DNA from: Riptortus pedestris
Taxonomy: Eukaryota; Arthropoda; Insecta; Hemiptera; Alydidae
Direction of reading: 5' to 3'
Length of the DNA: 64,000 nt
Assembly: GCA_019009955.1 (NCBI GenBank)
Contig: CM032229.1
Location: 195,968,501 to 196,032,500 of the forward strand
Part shown: piece after piece, positions 44,612 through 56,185 of the stretch
How positions within the stretch are numbered: the first letter of the stretch is position 1
How the letters are laid out: the number at the start of each line of letters is the position of its first letter
Translations under genes and position numbers: made by a program
Notes under the pieces: generated by a model
Databases searched by the model: none
Seen by the model: the letters and a program-made list of their open reading frames with translations, nothing else
Told to the model about the DNA's origin: nothing

Positions 44612-45036
44612 TTTCCATGGCAGTGTTTGTTGAAAGTGAAGAATATTTTTACTTGGAGAGAGAAAAAGTGACGTCCAGTTCTACACATATTTTTATTTCA
44701 GCGATAAGCGCTTTCGAAGACTATTGCCTCCATCTTCATAGCTACACATGAAAAACAATAACATCAATAAAATCTCTATATTACAACAGGGTCATTATTA
44801 ATATTAACAACAATAAATAAAACACAAAATAAATATCTAACAGCAATGAATAAATAAATAAATGGGCATTTATTATGTTCATTGCTGTTAGATATTTATT
44901 TTGTGTGTTTATTTATGGAGATTTTATTGATGTTATTGTTTTTCATGTGTAGCTTTGAAGATGGAGTAGTCTTCGAAAGCGCTTAGCGCTGAAATAAATA
45001 TTTGTAAAGAATTGGACGTCACTTTTTCTCTCTCCA
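44612..45036. mobile_element. Foldback-like insertion, 425 bp, 12-bp target duplication
   Basis: Two arms of about 150 bp face each other (from TTGGAGAGAGAAAAAGTGAC at 44653 and its complement ending at 45036), sharing GGACGTCACTTTTT, the palindromic AGCGCTTAGCGCT and CATCAATAAAATCTC. A further 40 bp at the left (44612-44652) is not mirrored. AACATATATCCT flanks it at 44600-44611 and 45037-45048, and gypsy coding sequence resumes outside. No coding capacity. The class is undecided: a foldback DNA element or a head-to-head SINE-type dimer. Confidence 0.8.
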
Positions 45037-45048
45037 AACATATATCCT

Positions 45049-46500
45049 CGTCTCTCATAAAATCAGGTCATTGACCCAAGCTAAATTTCCTCGTTCTGAG
45101 AATTCTGTTTGGCGCAAACTCGACCAGTCCCCACTCAAAATAGCACGTTTAATGATGCAACTCAAATTGTCCTCTGCTATAGCTTTTCTAATAGCTTCTA
45201 ATTTAGAATCTGAGCAAGGCAAGTCTGACATTATTGCACCTACAAACATATCTAACTCATCATTCAAAACATCTGTAACCTTCTGGGTACCGGCGTTTAC
45301 TGGTGCTCTTGAAAGCGTGTCAGAAACCTAAATCGTTTTTCCCGATTCAAAATGCATTTTATAATCAAACTGCATCAACCTCATTCGAAATCTTTGTGTC
45401 TAGGTGTGAGATCAGCCAAAGGTTTCTGTCCTAATATTTGCAAGAGAGGCTTATGATCAGTGACTAAGATGACGCTTTTTCCTATTATGCAGATGAAAAA
45501 CGCTCACAAGCCCACGTTAAAGCAAGAGTTTCTTTTTCAACTTGTGAGTACCTGGTTTCCGCATTGTTTAACATACGTGATGCAAACTGGATAGGTTTCC
45601 AACGTCCATCTACTTTTTGTTCGATGACCAAACCAAAACTAGAAGAATCTGCACAAACCCGTGTATCTAAATTAGGGTCATAATGGTGTCAAACTTAAGC
45701 AAAGCAACTGTTGTTGAAACTTCTTCATGATTTTGAGACCAATGCCACTCATTTTTTGAAGATAAAAGATCATTAAGAGCTCAGTTCACTTTGGTTTTTA
45801 GGCCTGGGAAATTCTTTTATTGCCTTGGTTTTTTTCTGGATCTGGCATTACCTTCCCATTATCGATTATGAGCCCCAGAAATACTATTCTGGACTTAGAA
45901 AATTCACACTTGGCCGAGTTCAGTGTTACACCTAATTCCATAAGCCTTTCAAGGACCATATTAAGCCTAACATCATGTTCCTCTTTAGTTCTGCCAAAAA
46001 CACAAATATCGTCTATCAAGTTGACAACTCCCTCCATTCCCATCAATACCTGAAGCATTTTTCGTTGGAAATGTTCAGGGGATGAAGAAATGCCAAAGGG
46101 TAAGCGCTTAAAATAATATCTTCCAAAAGGCGTAACAAAGGTTGTAAGTATGGCCGTTCTTTCATCTAATCGCACCTGCCAGAAGCCACTATTTGTGTCC
46201 AATTTCGAAAAGTACCTGGCACCAGAAAGTTGAGCCAATGTTTCCTCGACAGAGGGTAAAACCAAACGCTCTCTTTCCACGTATTGATTAAGAGCAGTGA
46301 AATCCACACAAAGCCGACCATCGCCTGATTTCTTTGGCACTACCACAATAGGAGAGCACTATTCAGTTGCTTCCGCAATCTGGGAAATAACACCGTTCTT
46401 TACCATACGATCAAGTTCGTCTTTGACTTTGGTCCTTAAGCTTACAGGAATTCTGCGAGGGGTTACAACTTCAACGGGCTTTGCATTTTCTTTAATTTAA
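45049..46500 (-). pseudogene. Old gypsy RT and RNase H
   Basis: RT is clearest at 45798-46346 (minus): VVPKKSGDGRLCVDFTALNQ, FSKLDTNSGFWQVRLDE, FGRYYFKRLPFGISSSPE and the catalytic LIDDICVFG, in which the first position of YxDD-type boxes is L. RNase H follows (about 45650-45440: VCADSSSFGLVIEQ, VEKETLALTWACE, ILVTDHKPL), then a linker (45055-45267) before the foldback. Stops and frameshifts are present. Confidence 0.85.
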
Positions 46501-46599
46501 TATAATAAGGTTCATAAAAGCTTCCTAATTCATTAAATAATTTGGGAAATTTTAGTTTTATGTCTAATGAAACTTCATTTATTTGGCACAAGGAGAATG

Positions 46600-46906
46600 C
46601 GATTATACCACATCTTCCTAAAAGTGGCTCATTCTGGCAGTTTAAAACAAATAAATCCTCAGAATGCGATATTCCCCTGTTTCAAGTTTAACCTTCGAAA
46701 CCACTACTACATTCAGTTTAGTGTTATCAGGACCATTCAAACGAATTTGTGTGGGTCTCATTTCTAATCCGAGGCGTTCTGCATCCTTGTAGCCTATACA
46801 ACTGACATCTGCACTTGTATCTATTTTAAAACGTACAAAATGGCAACCGTTAACCTGCAGCTGGATAGCAAAAGGGTCAACTCGGATACCCCTAGCAACA
46901 CTTTCT
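46600..46906 (-). pseudogene. Old gypsy protease
   Basis: The minus strand reads DPFAIQLQVNGCHFVRFKI followed by D-T-S-A-D-V-S, where the canonical glycine of D[ST]GA is replaced by serine, so the enzyme would be inactive. GYKDAERLGLEM follows. The SINE lies directly upstream. Confidence 0.75.
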
Positions 46907-46918
46907 CCTACCGTAATA

Positions 46919-47128
46919 TTATTATTATTTATTAACGTCCACTTTTTGCAACTGAGGCTAATTGGGACGGGTTATCTACAGGTAACCACCCTTTATAGCC
47001 AGGGTGGGATTTTAGGACGTTATTTAATGAATTTCGTCACTAAATAATTTCCTTTGCCCAGGCAAGAATCGAACTCGCCACTCTAGGTTTACTATGTGAG
47101 ATAAAGGTCAACGCTTTAACTCGCATGG
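46919..47128 (-). mobile_element. tRNA-headed SINE copy 2 (uninterrupted)
   Basis: 210 bp on the minus strand, flanked by the 12-bp duplication CCTACCGTAATA (46907-46918 and 47129-47140). It is the same family as copy 1 at 27611-28570: T-arm GGCGAGTTCGATTCTTGCC at 47061-47079, body with CCCACCCTGGCTATAAAGGG, end CGTTAATAAATAATAATAAT. It is about 15 bp shorter at the 5' end and supplies the empty site for HINE copy E. Confidence 0.92.
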
Positions 47129-47140
47129 CCTACCGTAATA

Positions 47141-47652
47141 GAGCTAAGGCGATGATCTTGGTTAATTTGAACAGCTGACTCTATTTCCCTTACACCACGT
47201 TTTGAGCCACAGAAAAGTCTAAAGTGGTTCTTAAGGCCACATCGAAAACATTTTTTACCCCGTGCAGGACAATTTTCCAAAGAATGATTCTTTAAAGACC
47301 CACATCGAGCACATCTGGAACTAACATTGGAGTATTTGGTTGCATTCCCTGCGTCTTTAGACCCTCGATTTTCTCGCCTAGCCTCCATAACTTCCCCAGG
47401 ATCTCTGTTAAACAAATCTCTTTGCGAATTCTGACTGCCTCACCATCTCTTTGGCTTCAGTAAGGTTCAGGCATTCCTGAATCTGACGATGTCTCGAATG
47501 CTGCAGATCCCGATTACCTGTAACTAGTTTAAGCAGTATCATATCCTTATGATATTTTCGACTCTCACAATCACTGCAAGCCCACTCGGATCTCTCCGAC
47601 ATTTTATGGAGGTCATTAATAAACTGATCTAGTCCTTTATCAGCAAATTGGT
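47141..47652 (-). pseudogene. Old gypsy gag, C-terminal part with two zinc knuckles
   Basis: Minus-strand frames give MSERSEWACSDCESRKYHKD and LNLTEAKEMVRQSEF (47408-47602), then CARCGSLKNHSLENC and CFRCGLKNHFRLFC (47116-47415), in the CX2C...H...C pattern. The N-terminal half of this gag lies beyond the LINE at 51764-52222. Confidence 0.85.
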
Positions 47653-47966
47653 CAGCAACGAATCAGTCAGCAACCAGCAGACATAGAGGTAACACGTCAG
47701 CAATACAGTGTTATACGGCAGTTCTTCTTAGAAGATTGTGCCTACCGGCTGCACCCCTGCCTTCTTCTGGAGTTCTTTCCCAGTCTCAGACTGTGGCACG
47801 GAGTTAAGAAGAGAGATCCAGTTTGCCTATCCAAAAGCGGTCAATTCCCTAGCCGTGTCCTCCAGAGGGCCAAGAGAATTGGTTTTGACCGCGAACATTC
47901 GGACCCCTATCAGCCTAGGTAAGGGCTGATAGTCCTCTTGTACTGAGCACCCCTCCCCTGCTCGCT

Positions 47967-49202
47967 ATGTCCACCTCTTCAAACGGCCCTTCTGAGGGCC
48001 AACCCCCCGATCCACCTACTAACCCTCCTCCTTCAGAGGAGCTTTTCCCACCCATTTCAGCTAGGCGACCCCGTAAGAAGGCTCCCCCTAAACCCAGCAC
48101 CAAATGTCCCCCTTAGAGCTGTTAGCCCATCGCAACGTCCCCAAGAAAGAGGTACGTAAATGGCTTTTTGACATTTCTAAGAGGGCCTTCCCCGACTACC
48201 CTGCGCACACTCACTACGCACCCCCCCCTCCACCCACTAAAAGAAATAGCACCGTAGACAAACCTACCTCCGCCATCTTGCCCCCTAACAACAAATCCCT
48301 CACGGAGCAACCGCCCTCTGCCATAAATGACAAAGTAAGCTCACCAATTATCCTTTCTCAACCCAGCTCGTCTGGCCAAGTCGATGCAATGGAAATCGTC
48401 GATCGTTTTCAGCCCTACAAAAACCCCTCCCCCCACCAATAGTCCTCCCTAGAGACCCTTATCAACCATCCGACGTCACCACCCACCTCAAAAGGAGCAA
48501 CATAATCGACTTCCGCATCCACCCAACATCCAGAGAGATAAGAATACTCCCAGACACCCTTGAAGCACACATCAACATACTTGCCCTATTACGCAATCCG
48601 GAAGACCAAGTCCATAATCCACTCTTTCGCTCCGCGGGGCACAAAGAGGATCAAGAAATTCTTAATCCTGTGTTTGGACATCCATCATCCCATATCCGAC
48701 GTGGTTGTGGAGTTAAAGCACCCCAAGCTCATTAGCGTGATGCGCATGAGAAAGACTAACCCCGACGTCACGAAACGTGAAATCGAGCCTATAGTGGCTA
48801 TTTTTACACCGGACTATGTTTTCAAGGACCACCTTAAAGACAAAAAGGCAATCAACCACGTCAAAGTTAAACAATACGAGCCGGAACAAACTATACCCCA
48901 ATGCCACATAGTTTGGGCATACAAAAGCATATTGTCACAGGCCCCCCAAATGTGTCTAATGCTCGGGCGAACACCTGGTGTCAGAGTGTGGCCGAGAGGC
49001 AAACAGGCTGAAGTGTGCGAACTGTAACGAGGATCATCCAGCCTCCTATAGTTCCGGCCCCTACAGAATAAGGCTGGAACAACAAATTCATGCACGACGC
49101 ATCAATAAAACCCAATTAGTAGAGCCCACCTTCATACCCACCCCGGCACCCACAACCAATCAATGGACAACCAGCAAATCCGCCGCATCCCTAACTTCAT
49201 AA
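47967..49202 (+). pseudogene. LINE ORF1 (gag-like)
   Basis: A start at 47967 gives MSTSSNGPSEGQPPDPPTNP, a Pro-rich N-terminus. After frame changes come EVRKWLFDISKRAFPDY, the conserved core (ELKHPKLISVMRMRKTNPDV, then AIFTPDYVFKDHLKDKKAI) and a cysteine knuckle region (GEHLVSECGR, LKCANCNEDHPASY) at about 48950-49050. At least three frameshifts. Confidence 0.8.
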
Positions 49203-49393
49203 ATACCAACCTGCCGACGAACCCAGCAGTACTACCAGCAACCACAACAACCACCTGTGCAACACTACCCACCGCCCACCACCAACCTCTACGGCATACC
49301 ACCATGGATCAACGAGCTGAAGGATAGCATAAAGGGGCTCGTCGCATCAGTAAACAACCTCCTCAACTTTCTCACAGCTGTCATGACCAAATA

Positions 49394-50122
49394 ATGATCC
49401 GTCACTACTCAATAGCTAACTTCAACGTTAACGGTGCCACAGCCCAAAAGTCCGAACTTGAAGTTCTACTTGCTCGTTTTAACCCCACAATCGCGGTGAT
49501 AACAGATACCCGCCTTCCCCCCGGTAAGCGGTTTGCAGTGACCGGCTACCACGTCATAAGAGAGGACATTGACGGGTTCATTGACAAAACGGCGGGAGGA
49601 TTAGCCATCCTCGTGAGGTATGGCACTCCCTTCAGGGTCATCGACTCCATCGTACCCTCCCTGCCTCAACTGTACCCTAGCCGATCAACTGTACACCTTT
49701 ACCGGCCTATACCGACGGCCTAAAGCCAAACCAGAACTCTTCCAAGCCCTGTTAGATCTCGCCCAGACTGACAGAAGGCACATCATTGTAGGTGACCTGA
49801 ACGCCAGACATCCGCCCTGGAACTACGCTCACGCCACCGAGCCCGGCATTGCGATTTGGAACTGAAGGTTCTCCGTAGTGCACCCTAATGCCCACACTTA
49901 CAGAGCTTTATGTCTACTATAGACCTCCTTCTTATCCGTACCCCTTACATAGTGACAAAATGTATCGCATTGAAGTTTGTCTCTAGTGACCACCGACCAG
50001 TTCTTTACGAGCTGCGAGGTGTCCCTCCCAAGCCCACGTCCACTTCCTACTCGTTTCACAAAGCGAACTGGAAATATTACGAGTCCGTGATGTACGAAAC
50101 ACCGGTTCACAACTATCAGTGA
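49394..50122 (+). pseudogene. LINE endonuclease
   Basis: IANFNVNGATAQKSELEVLL opens the domain. VITDTRLPPG, GGLAILVRYG, then in another frame LYRRPKAKPELFQALL and IIVGDLNARHPPWN follow, and the terminal SDHRPVLYEL motif sits at about 50000. Motif order is that of the LINE AP endonuclease. Two frameshifts. Confidence 0.85.
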
Positions 50123-51267
50123 CGCCCAAACCCTTAATGAGAAAGTTGAGGAATTCACCAGGATCATCATCAGCGCTGCCGACGCTGTCATTCCCAAAAT
50201 CTACAAGCAGCCACCTGGACTAAAAACTCCCCCTGATCATAACCTTCAGCTCATTAAGCAACGTAACAACGCTAAAAACAGGTGGTACCGCACCAAAAAC
50301 CCAAGCCTACGGCCTGTCCTGAACTCGCTAACAACCCAAATCCGTACCCTAATGACCCAATGGAAGACGGCGCAGTGGTAAGAGACCCTCAGGCTGACAC
50401 ACGGAGACCACCTCAAACTCTGGAAGCTGGTCAAGTCCAGGGTCACCAAAAGGCGATCTGTACTTCTCCAATCTGACAAGGGTTTCCCACAGCTCAGGCC
50501 AAGAAACACATGTGGCGACACATGTCTATTGTCTCTCGGTCAAGGGCCCGTGACAGCGAGGAAGCGCCAAGGAAGGAACCTGAAAGAAATTGCAAGTTCT
50601 CCTACCCAAAGCAGCTAAACGCTATTCTTCCTCACACGAAAGGTGGTAAATCCCCTGGGTTGGACGGAGTTCAGTATGTGCTACTGCGTCAGCTCCACGA
50701 CGGTCACTTTCCTACCTCAACCATCTCCTCAACTCCTGTCTCCGTCTACGCCACTTTCCCCCACAATGGAAACACGCCATTGTGGTTCCTCTCCTCAAAC
50801 CGAATAAAAACGGATCCTCCCCCGACCATTACCGTCCCATAAGCCTCCTCCCACACATCTCCAAGGTGCTGGAGAAAATCATTCTCGGCTACTTCGTTGA
50901 TATCTGTGAGGAAGCCAACCAAATCCCCAACGAGGAGTCAGGTTTCAGGCCTAGGCACAGCACCCTACACCCCCTCGCGCGAGTGCAATCCGTCGCTACG
51001 CAAAACCTCCGAAGAAACATAGCTACGGCTACGATTTCAATAGTTTGTACCAAGGCCTTCGGCTCCGTCGACCACGCGAAATTGCTAAACATTCTCAGCG
51101 GTAAAGGCTGCCCAGAACGACTCCCCTCCCTCATCACCTCCTTCCTCAGTAGCCGTACCTTTCAAGTGAGGGTCGGCCCTTTGTTCATATCATCGCACTT
51201 GCCAACGTCAAAGGATGGCCCTAGTGGAAACGTCCATATAGTCGTAACGTACCTCTTCTCACAATAA
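50123..51267 (+). pseudogene. LINE reverse transcriptase, first half
   Basis: A linker (SDAQTLNEKVEEFTRIIISA) precedes RT. GGKSPGLDGVQYVLL, VPLLKPNKNGSSPDHYRPIS, QIPNEESGFRPRHSTLH and CTKAFGSVDHAKLLNIL are RT blocks in the right order. Sequence ends after FQVRVG without the catalytic aspartate box or RNase H, so this copy is an internal-deletion derivative. Confidence 0.85.
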
Positions 51268-51763
51268 ATCGAAGTAGCCCCCTAAGTATTAATATAGTTT
51301 ATTTGTTTATTTTAGTATTAGTTTAGATTGTATACTTTAGTATTAGGTTATACGTAGGTTAGATTAGGCTAGACTATAGTGGCGCACGTCTCTCCCCCCT
51401 CCCCCTCTCTCATACTTATCATGCATTACCACAGCCTTTTTACGTTTTCGCTCTCCTGTAATGGGAATCTTTCTTCTTACCTACTCTCCTCCTATCCTCT
51501 CCTCTTCTTTCGTTTTCTACTATCCCTTCACCATCCCCCCTGGTACCGCCAGATGACAGGCCTACCACAATTATCCCACGCTCTAACACCCCAAAACCTT
51601 CATAATCACCCCTTAAAATAGAGCGAATCGCTCAGTACAAGGGGACTACCAGCTCAAACACCTGCGCAGGGCTTTACAAGGTCCTGCATTTTCTATGTTT
51701 TACATTACATCTCTTGGGGGAATCTGGACTCAGCTAAAAAAATAAAAATAAGAAAAAAAGAAA

Positions 51764-52222
51764 ATCAGCAAATTGGTTTCTTTTTAGGAAAACAGTCCTA
51801 TGATAAAATATATTTTTCTTAGTAGAAAAATATTTATTAAACTGCTTCACAACAGCATCATACGAAGAAGTCCTAGCTTCGACATTCATCCCAATTGAGG
51901 TTAGCAGTTCCTCAGCGTCTGCTCTCATACAGTAAAGTAACATATTAATCTGTTGATCTTGGGATTTAGGAGATAGACCAGTCGCCGAACGGAGCATGGC
52001 AAACCGCTTGATCCAGACATTCCATGTCTGCAGATCCTGTACATCAAATATATCTGGAGGTTTTACCTGGTAAGAATTGCCGCTTCCCAAACCAGCTTCT
52101 TGGTTTGACAGCACTGAGGATAAAATGTCCTTCAACATCTCTGGTGAAATCGACATCTCCTTTATCAGTTTACACCTGACAATATGTAGAATAATGAACA
52201 CACGTGCTGTTACTACATGCAA
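51764..52222 (-). pseudogene. Old gypsy gag, N-terminal part
   Basis: The minus strand reads PPDIFDVQDLQTWNVWIKRF, MLRSATGLSPKSQDQQINML and VVKQFNKYFSTKKNIFYHR, the usual Gag capsid pattern. It runs into the LINE target duplication at 51777. The likely start is at the EMSISPEMLKDIL stretch near 52160. 52223-52489 is AT-rich and could hold the decayed 5' LTR. Confidence 0.8.
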
Positions 52223-52489
52223 CCTTTATTAACTGAACTAATAAATGATATACTAACATGTTTAATATAACCTTTACCACAGATTACCTCTGGAAACTTA
52301 TTGACTACGTCACGTTCAAATTACTCTCAACTCGGTTTGTGGCATTACTAATGGAAGCTTAAAAGCCATTACTTAATCCAATAATAACAAGGGTGTATCA
52401 TTTTTCGAAATAACTGCTACGAGTAGAACTTTATTTTTCCCAAAAGCGTCCACTTGGAGAGACGTTTTGCCACGGGTCTCTAATGGTAA

Positions 52490-52960
52490 GCCTTTGTATG
52501 CGATCAGGTTTGGTGTTTCCCTTAATGTTGGACTAGCAAGTTCTATCATATCTGTTTTCTGGTAATTGTCAAAGACGTACCCGGATCAACTAACATTTCG
52601 AGGGGTTCATCGTTAATGCAAACCTTGAGCATTAGCTCTGATCCAGATACAACACTCCTGACAACTGCTTCCTGCCTCGTCTAACTAATGTCACCACAAG
52701 AACCCTGTTTGGTTTTCTTACTTGTCTCGGACAATACGGGTAGTTCTTACCACAATTTCATTGAGAAATGGGCATTTTTCACACTTTTTCCACATACTTT
52801 TCCCTTAGCTGGACAACAGTGGTTTTCTCAATGTGATGGCCATACACATGTTGGTCTGGTATTAATAGTCCCAGAAGTATATCTTTTCCGTTCAGGAAAC
52901 TTCTGATTACCATCACTTTAAGACACACTATCTGCTTTTGTATTGCATCAGCCTTTCCTA
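52490..52960 (-). pseudogene. Third gypsy-type remnant: knuckle and protease
   Basis: On the minus strand a Cys/His-rich stretch at about 52860-52740 (CPAKGKVCGK-like in a broken frame) precedes a protease-like segment at 52690-52560 (SELMLKVCINDEPLEMLV then D-P-G-T-S). It is in the same orientation as the old gypsy but upstream of its gag, so it is a separate element. Confidence 0.55.
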
Positions 52961-53078
52961 AATTTGAAATAGAAGATTACACTTCTGCCAGACTACTACC
53001 TACCACTGAATGTAACCGCAACAATTCCTTTTGCCCGACCGAATTATTAATACCTAATTTCAACTGGCCTCCTCCCAT

Positions 53079-55190
53079 CCAAAAAGCCTCACCTCCTCCC
53101 GGCCTATAAGCCACACATCCTCCCATCCAAAAAGTCTCACCTCCTCCCGGCCTATAAGTCACACATCCTCCCATCCAAAAAGCCTCACCTCCTCCCGGCC
53201 TATAAGCCACACATCCTCCCATCCAAAAAGTCTCACCTCCTCCCGGCCTATAAGTCACACATCCTCCCATCCAAAAAGTCTCACCTCCCGACCTATAAGT
53301 CACACCTCCTCCCACCCAAAAAGCCATATCTCCTCCCGGTCTATAAGTCACACATCCTCCCATCCAAAAAGTCTCACCTCCTCCCGGCCTATAAGTCACA
53401 CATCCTCCCATCCAAAAAGTCTCACCTCCTCCCGGCCTATAAGTCACACACCCTCCCATCCAAAAAGTCTCACCTCCTCCCGGCCTATAAGTCACACATC
53501 CTCCCATCCAAAAAGTCTCACCTCCTCCCGGCCTATAAGTCACACATCCTCCCATCCAAAAAGTCTCACCTCCTCCCGGCCTATAAGTCACACATCCTCC
53601 CATCCAAAAAGTCTCACCTCCCGACCTATAAGTCACACAACCTCCCATAAAAAGTCTCACCTCCTCCCGGCCTATAAGTCACACATCCTCCCATCCAGAA
53701 AGTCTCACCTCCTCCCGGCCTATAAGTCACACATCCTCCCATCCAAAAAGTCTCACCTCCTCCCGGCCTATAAGTCACACACCCTCCCATCCAAAAAGTC
53801 TCACCTCCTCCCGGCCTATAAGTCACACACCCTCCCATCCAAAAAGTCTCACCTCCTCCCGGCCTATAAGTCACACACCCTCCCATCCAAAAAGTCTCAC
53901 CTCCTCCCGGCCTATAAGTCACACACCCTCCCATCCAAAAATTCTCACCTCCTCCCGGTCTATAAGTCACACATCCTCCCACCCAAAAAGCCATATCTCC
54001 TCCCGGTCTATAAGTCACACATCCTCCCATCCAAAAAGTCTCACCTCCCGACCTATAAGTCACACCTCCTCCCACCCAAAAAGCCATATCTCCTCCCGGT
54101 CTATAAGTCACACATCCTCCCACCCAAAAAGCCATATCTCCTCCCGGCCTATAAGTCACACATCCTCTCATCCAAAAAGTCTCACCTCCTCCCGGCCTAT
54201 AAGTCACACACCCTCCCATCCAAAAAGTCTCACCTCCTCCCGGCCTATAAGTCACACATCCTCCCATCCAAAAAGTCTCACCTCCTCCCGGCCTATAAGT
54301 CACACATCCTCCCATCCAAAAAGTCTCACCTCCTCCCGGCCTATAAGTCACACACCCTCCCATCCAAAAAGTCTCACCTCCTCCCGGCCTATAAGTCACA
54401 CACCCTCCCATCCAAAAAGTCTCACCTCCTCCCGGCCTATAAGTCACACACCCTCCCATCCAAAAATTCTCACCTCCTCCCGGCCTATAAGTCACACACC
54501 CTCCCATCCAAAAAGTCTCACCTCCTCCCGGTCTATAAGTCACACATCCTCCCACCCAAAAAGCCATATCTCCTCCCGGTCTATAAGTCACACATCCTCC
54601 CACCCAAAAAGCCATATCTCCTCCCGGCCTCTAAGTCACACATCCTCTCATCCAAAAAGTCTCACCTCCTCCCGGTCTATAAGTCACACATCCTCCCACC
54701 CAAAAAGCCATATCTCCTCCCGGTCTATAAGTCACACATCCTCCCACCCAAAAAGCCATACCTCCTCCCGGTCTATAAGTCACACATCCTCCCACCCAAA
54801 AAGCCATACCTCCTCCCGGTCTATAAGTCACACATCCTCCCACCCAAAAAGCCATACCTCCTCCCGGTCTATAAGTCACACATCCTCCCACCCAAAAAGC
54901 CATACCTCCTCCCGGTCTATAAGTCACACATCCTCCCACCCAAAAAGCCATACCTCCTCCCGGTCTATAAGTCACACATCCTCCCACCCAAAAAGCCATA
55001 CCTCCTCCCGGTCTATAAGTCACACATCCTCCCACCCAAAAAGCCATATCTCCTTCCGGCCTCTAATTCACACATCCTCCCATCCAAAAAGTCATATCTC
55101 CTCTCGACCTATAAGTCACACACCCTGCTATCCAAAAAGTCTTATCACATTCCGGCCTATAAGTCACACATCCTCCCATCCAAAAAGTCA
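53079..55190. repeat. 48-bp minisatellite, about 44 units, two subfamilies
   Basis: The unit has CTCACCTCCTCCCGGCC, TATAAGTCACACATCC and TCCCATCCAAAAAG. A second type has CATACCTCCTCCCGGTC with CCCACCCAAAAAGC and dominates 54680-55060. Types are interspersed in the middle. 48 bp is 16 codons, so minus-strand frames of up to 329 codons (GCVTYRPGGGETFWMG repeats) stay open; a few units lose 3 or more bp. Confidence 0.97.
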
Positions 55191-55199
55191 AAAATAGCT

Positions 55200-55787
55200 G
55201 ATACGTCTCACATGCCGGCCGAAAAGTCTTACTCGTCCCGACCGAATTCTATAGTTTTCAGCTGTAATCTCACTTATATGTAGTAGAATAGTTTCAGAAA
55301 ATTTGACTTAACATGACCACTATTTTTATGTTGTTTAATATATTTATTTCTCCTACATACAATGTTATCAGAACTGGGATATATTTTAAAACAAAAATAC
55401 CACCTAAGGCACAGAGACGGACATGATACAGCTACGACGAGATTTAATGTTATATTGCTTTAGCCTGTATTATCTGTGTGTTGCGATCTGGAGACGGCGA
55501 TAGGCTGTGGAAGCTGTAAAAGATGATAATTCCCACAACCAAATCACTAAAAAGAATTTAGGAAGGGTTCACCAACAATCGACTCTAGTCAGAATTTAAA
55601 TGCATATACGTTTATTTATAATTAAATATTCGCCAATAATAAATATAAATCAAAATGAAGAGGCACCTTTTATTAATATAACACTTAATTCTACTTACAA
55701 CTAGATTACAATAAAAGACCTTAGCTGTTTTATAGATGTTTTCTATCAGACTCTGCCGTGAGGTGTAGTGGAGACGAGAAGTAGTCT
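55200..55787. other. No recognisable feature
   Basis: AT-rich intronic DNA with no repeat or domain I can recognise. Confidence 0.5.
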
Positions 55788-56185
55788 GGCTGAGGCAGGC
55801 TGAAGGATTAGAAAAGTCACCTAGACCAGGGTCTCATGTCTGAGATATGACTGCTTTTAATCCTTTACGACCTCGCCCTTTTAAAGGCTGAGGCAGGCTG
55901 AAAGATTAGAAAACTCACCTAGACCAGGTTCTCATGTCTGAGATATGACTGCTTTTAATCCTTTACGACCTCGCCCTTTTAAAGGCTGAGGCAGGCTGAA
56001 AGATTAGAAAACTCACCTAGACCAGGTTCTCATGTCTGAGATATGACTGCTTTTAATCCTTTATGACCTCGCCCTTTTAAAGGCTGAGGCAGGCTGAAAG
56101 ATTAGAAAACTCACCTAGACCAGGTTCTCATGTCTGAGATATGACTGCTTTTAATCCTTTATGACCTCGCCCTTTTATAGGCTGA
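55788..56185. repeat. 98-bp tandem repeat, 4 units
   Basis: GGCTGAGGCAGGCTGAAAG recurs at about 55788, 55886, 55984 and 56082. The last three units are nearly identical. Confidence 0.95.

Larger units (their letters stand above)
47653..51763 (+). mobile_element. LINE (I/jockey type), 4.1 kb, internally deleted, with A-rich tail
   Basis: Flanked by the 14-bp duplication ATCAGCAAATTGGT (47639-47652 and 51764-51777). It ends with an A-rich tail (51736-51763, AAAAAAATAAAAATAAG). It carries ORF1, an AP endonuclease and the first half of RT on the plus strand, opposite to the gypsy it interrupts. RT stops before the catalytic aspartate box, and 51270-51735 is a CT-rich 3' untranslated region. Confidence 0.92.
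43407..52222 (-). mobile_element. Old Ty3/gypsy element with three nested insertions
   Basis: Minus-strand order from 52222 down: gag N-terminus, a LINE (47653-51763), gag C-terminus with knuckles, a SINE (46919-47128), protease, RT, RNase H, a foldback (44612-45036), then integrase and a basic C-terminal tail ending at 43407. Each insertion has its own target duplication and the host frame resumes on the other side. I could not find matching LTRs on either side. Confidence 0.88.

Noticed and set aside
53626..54615. 329-codon minus-strand frame of GCVTYRPGGGETFWMG repeats
   Set aside because: 48-bp satellite with a period divisible by 3; frames end where a unit loses bases; nothing unique at either end.
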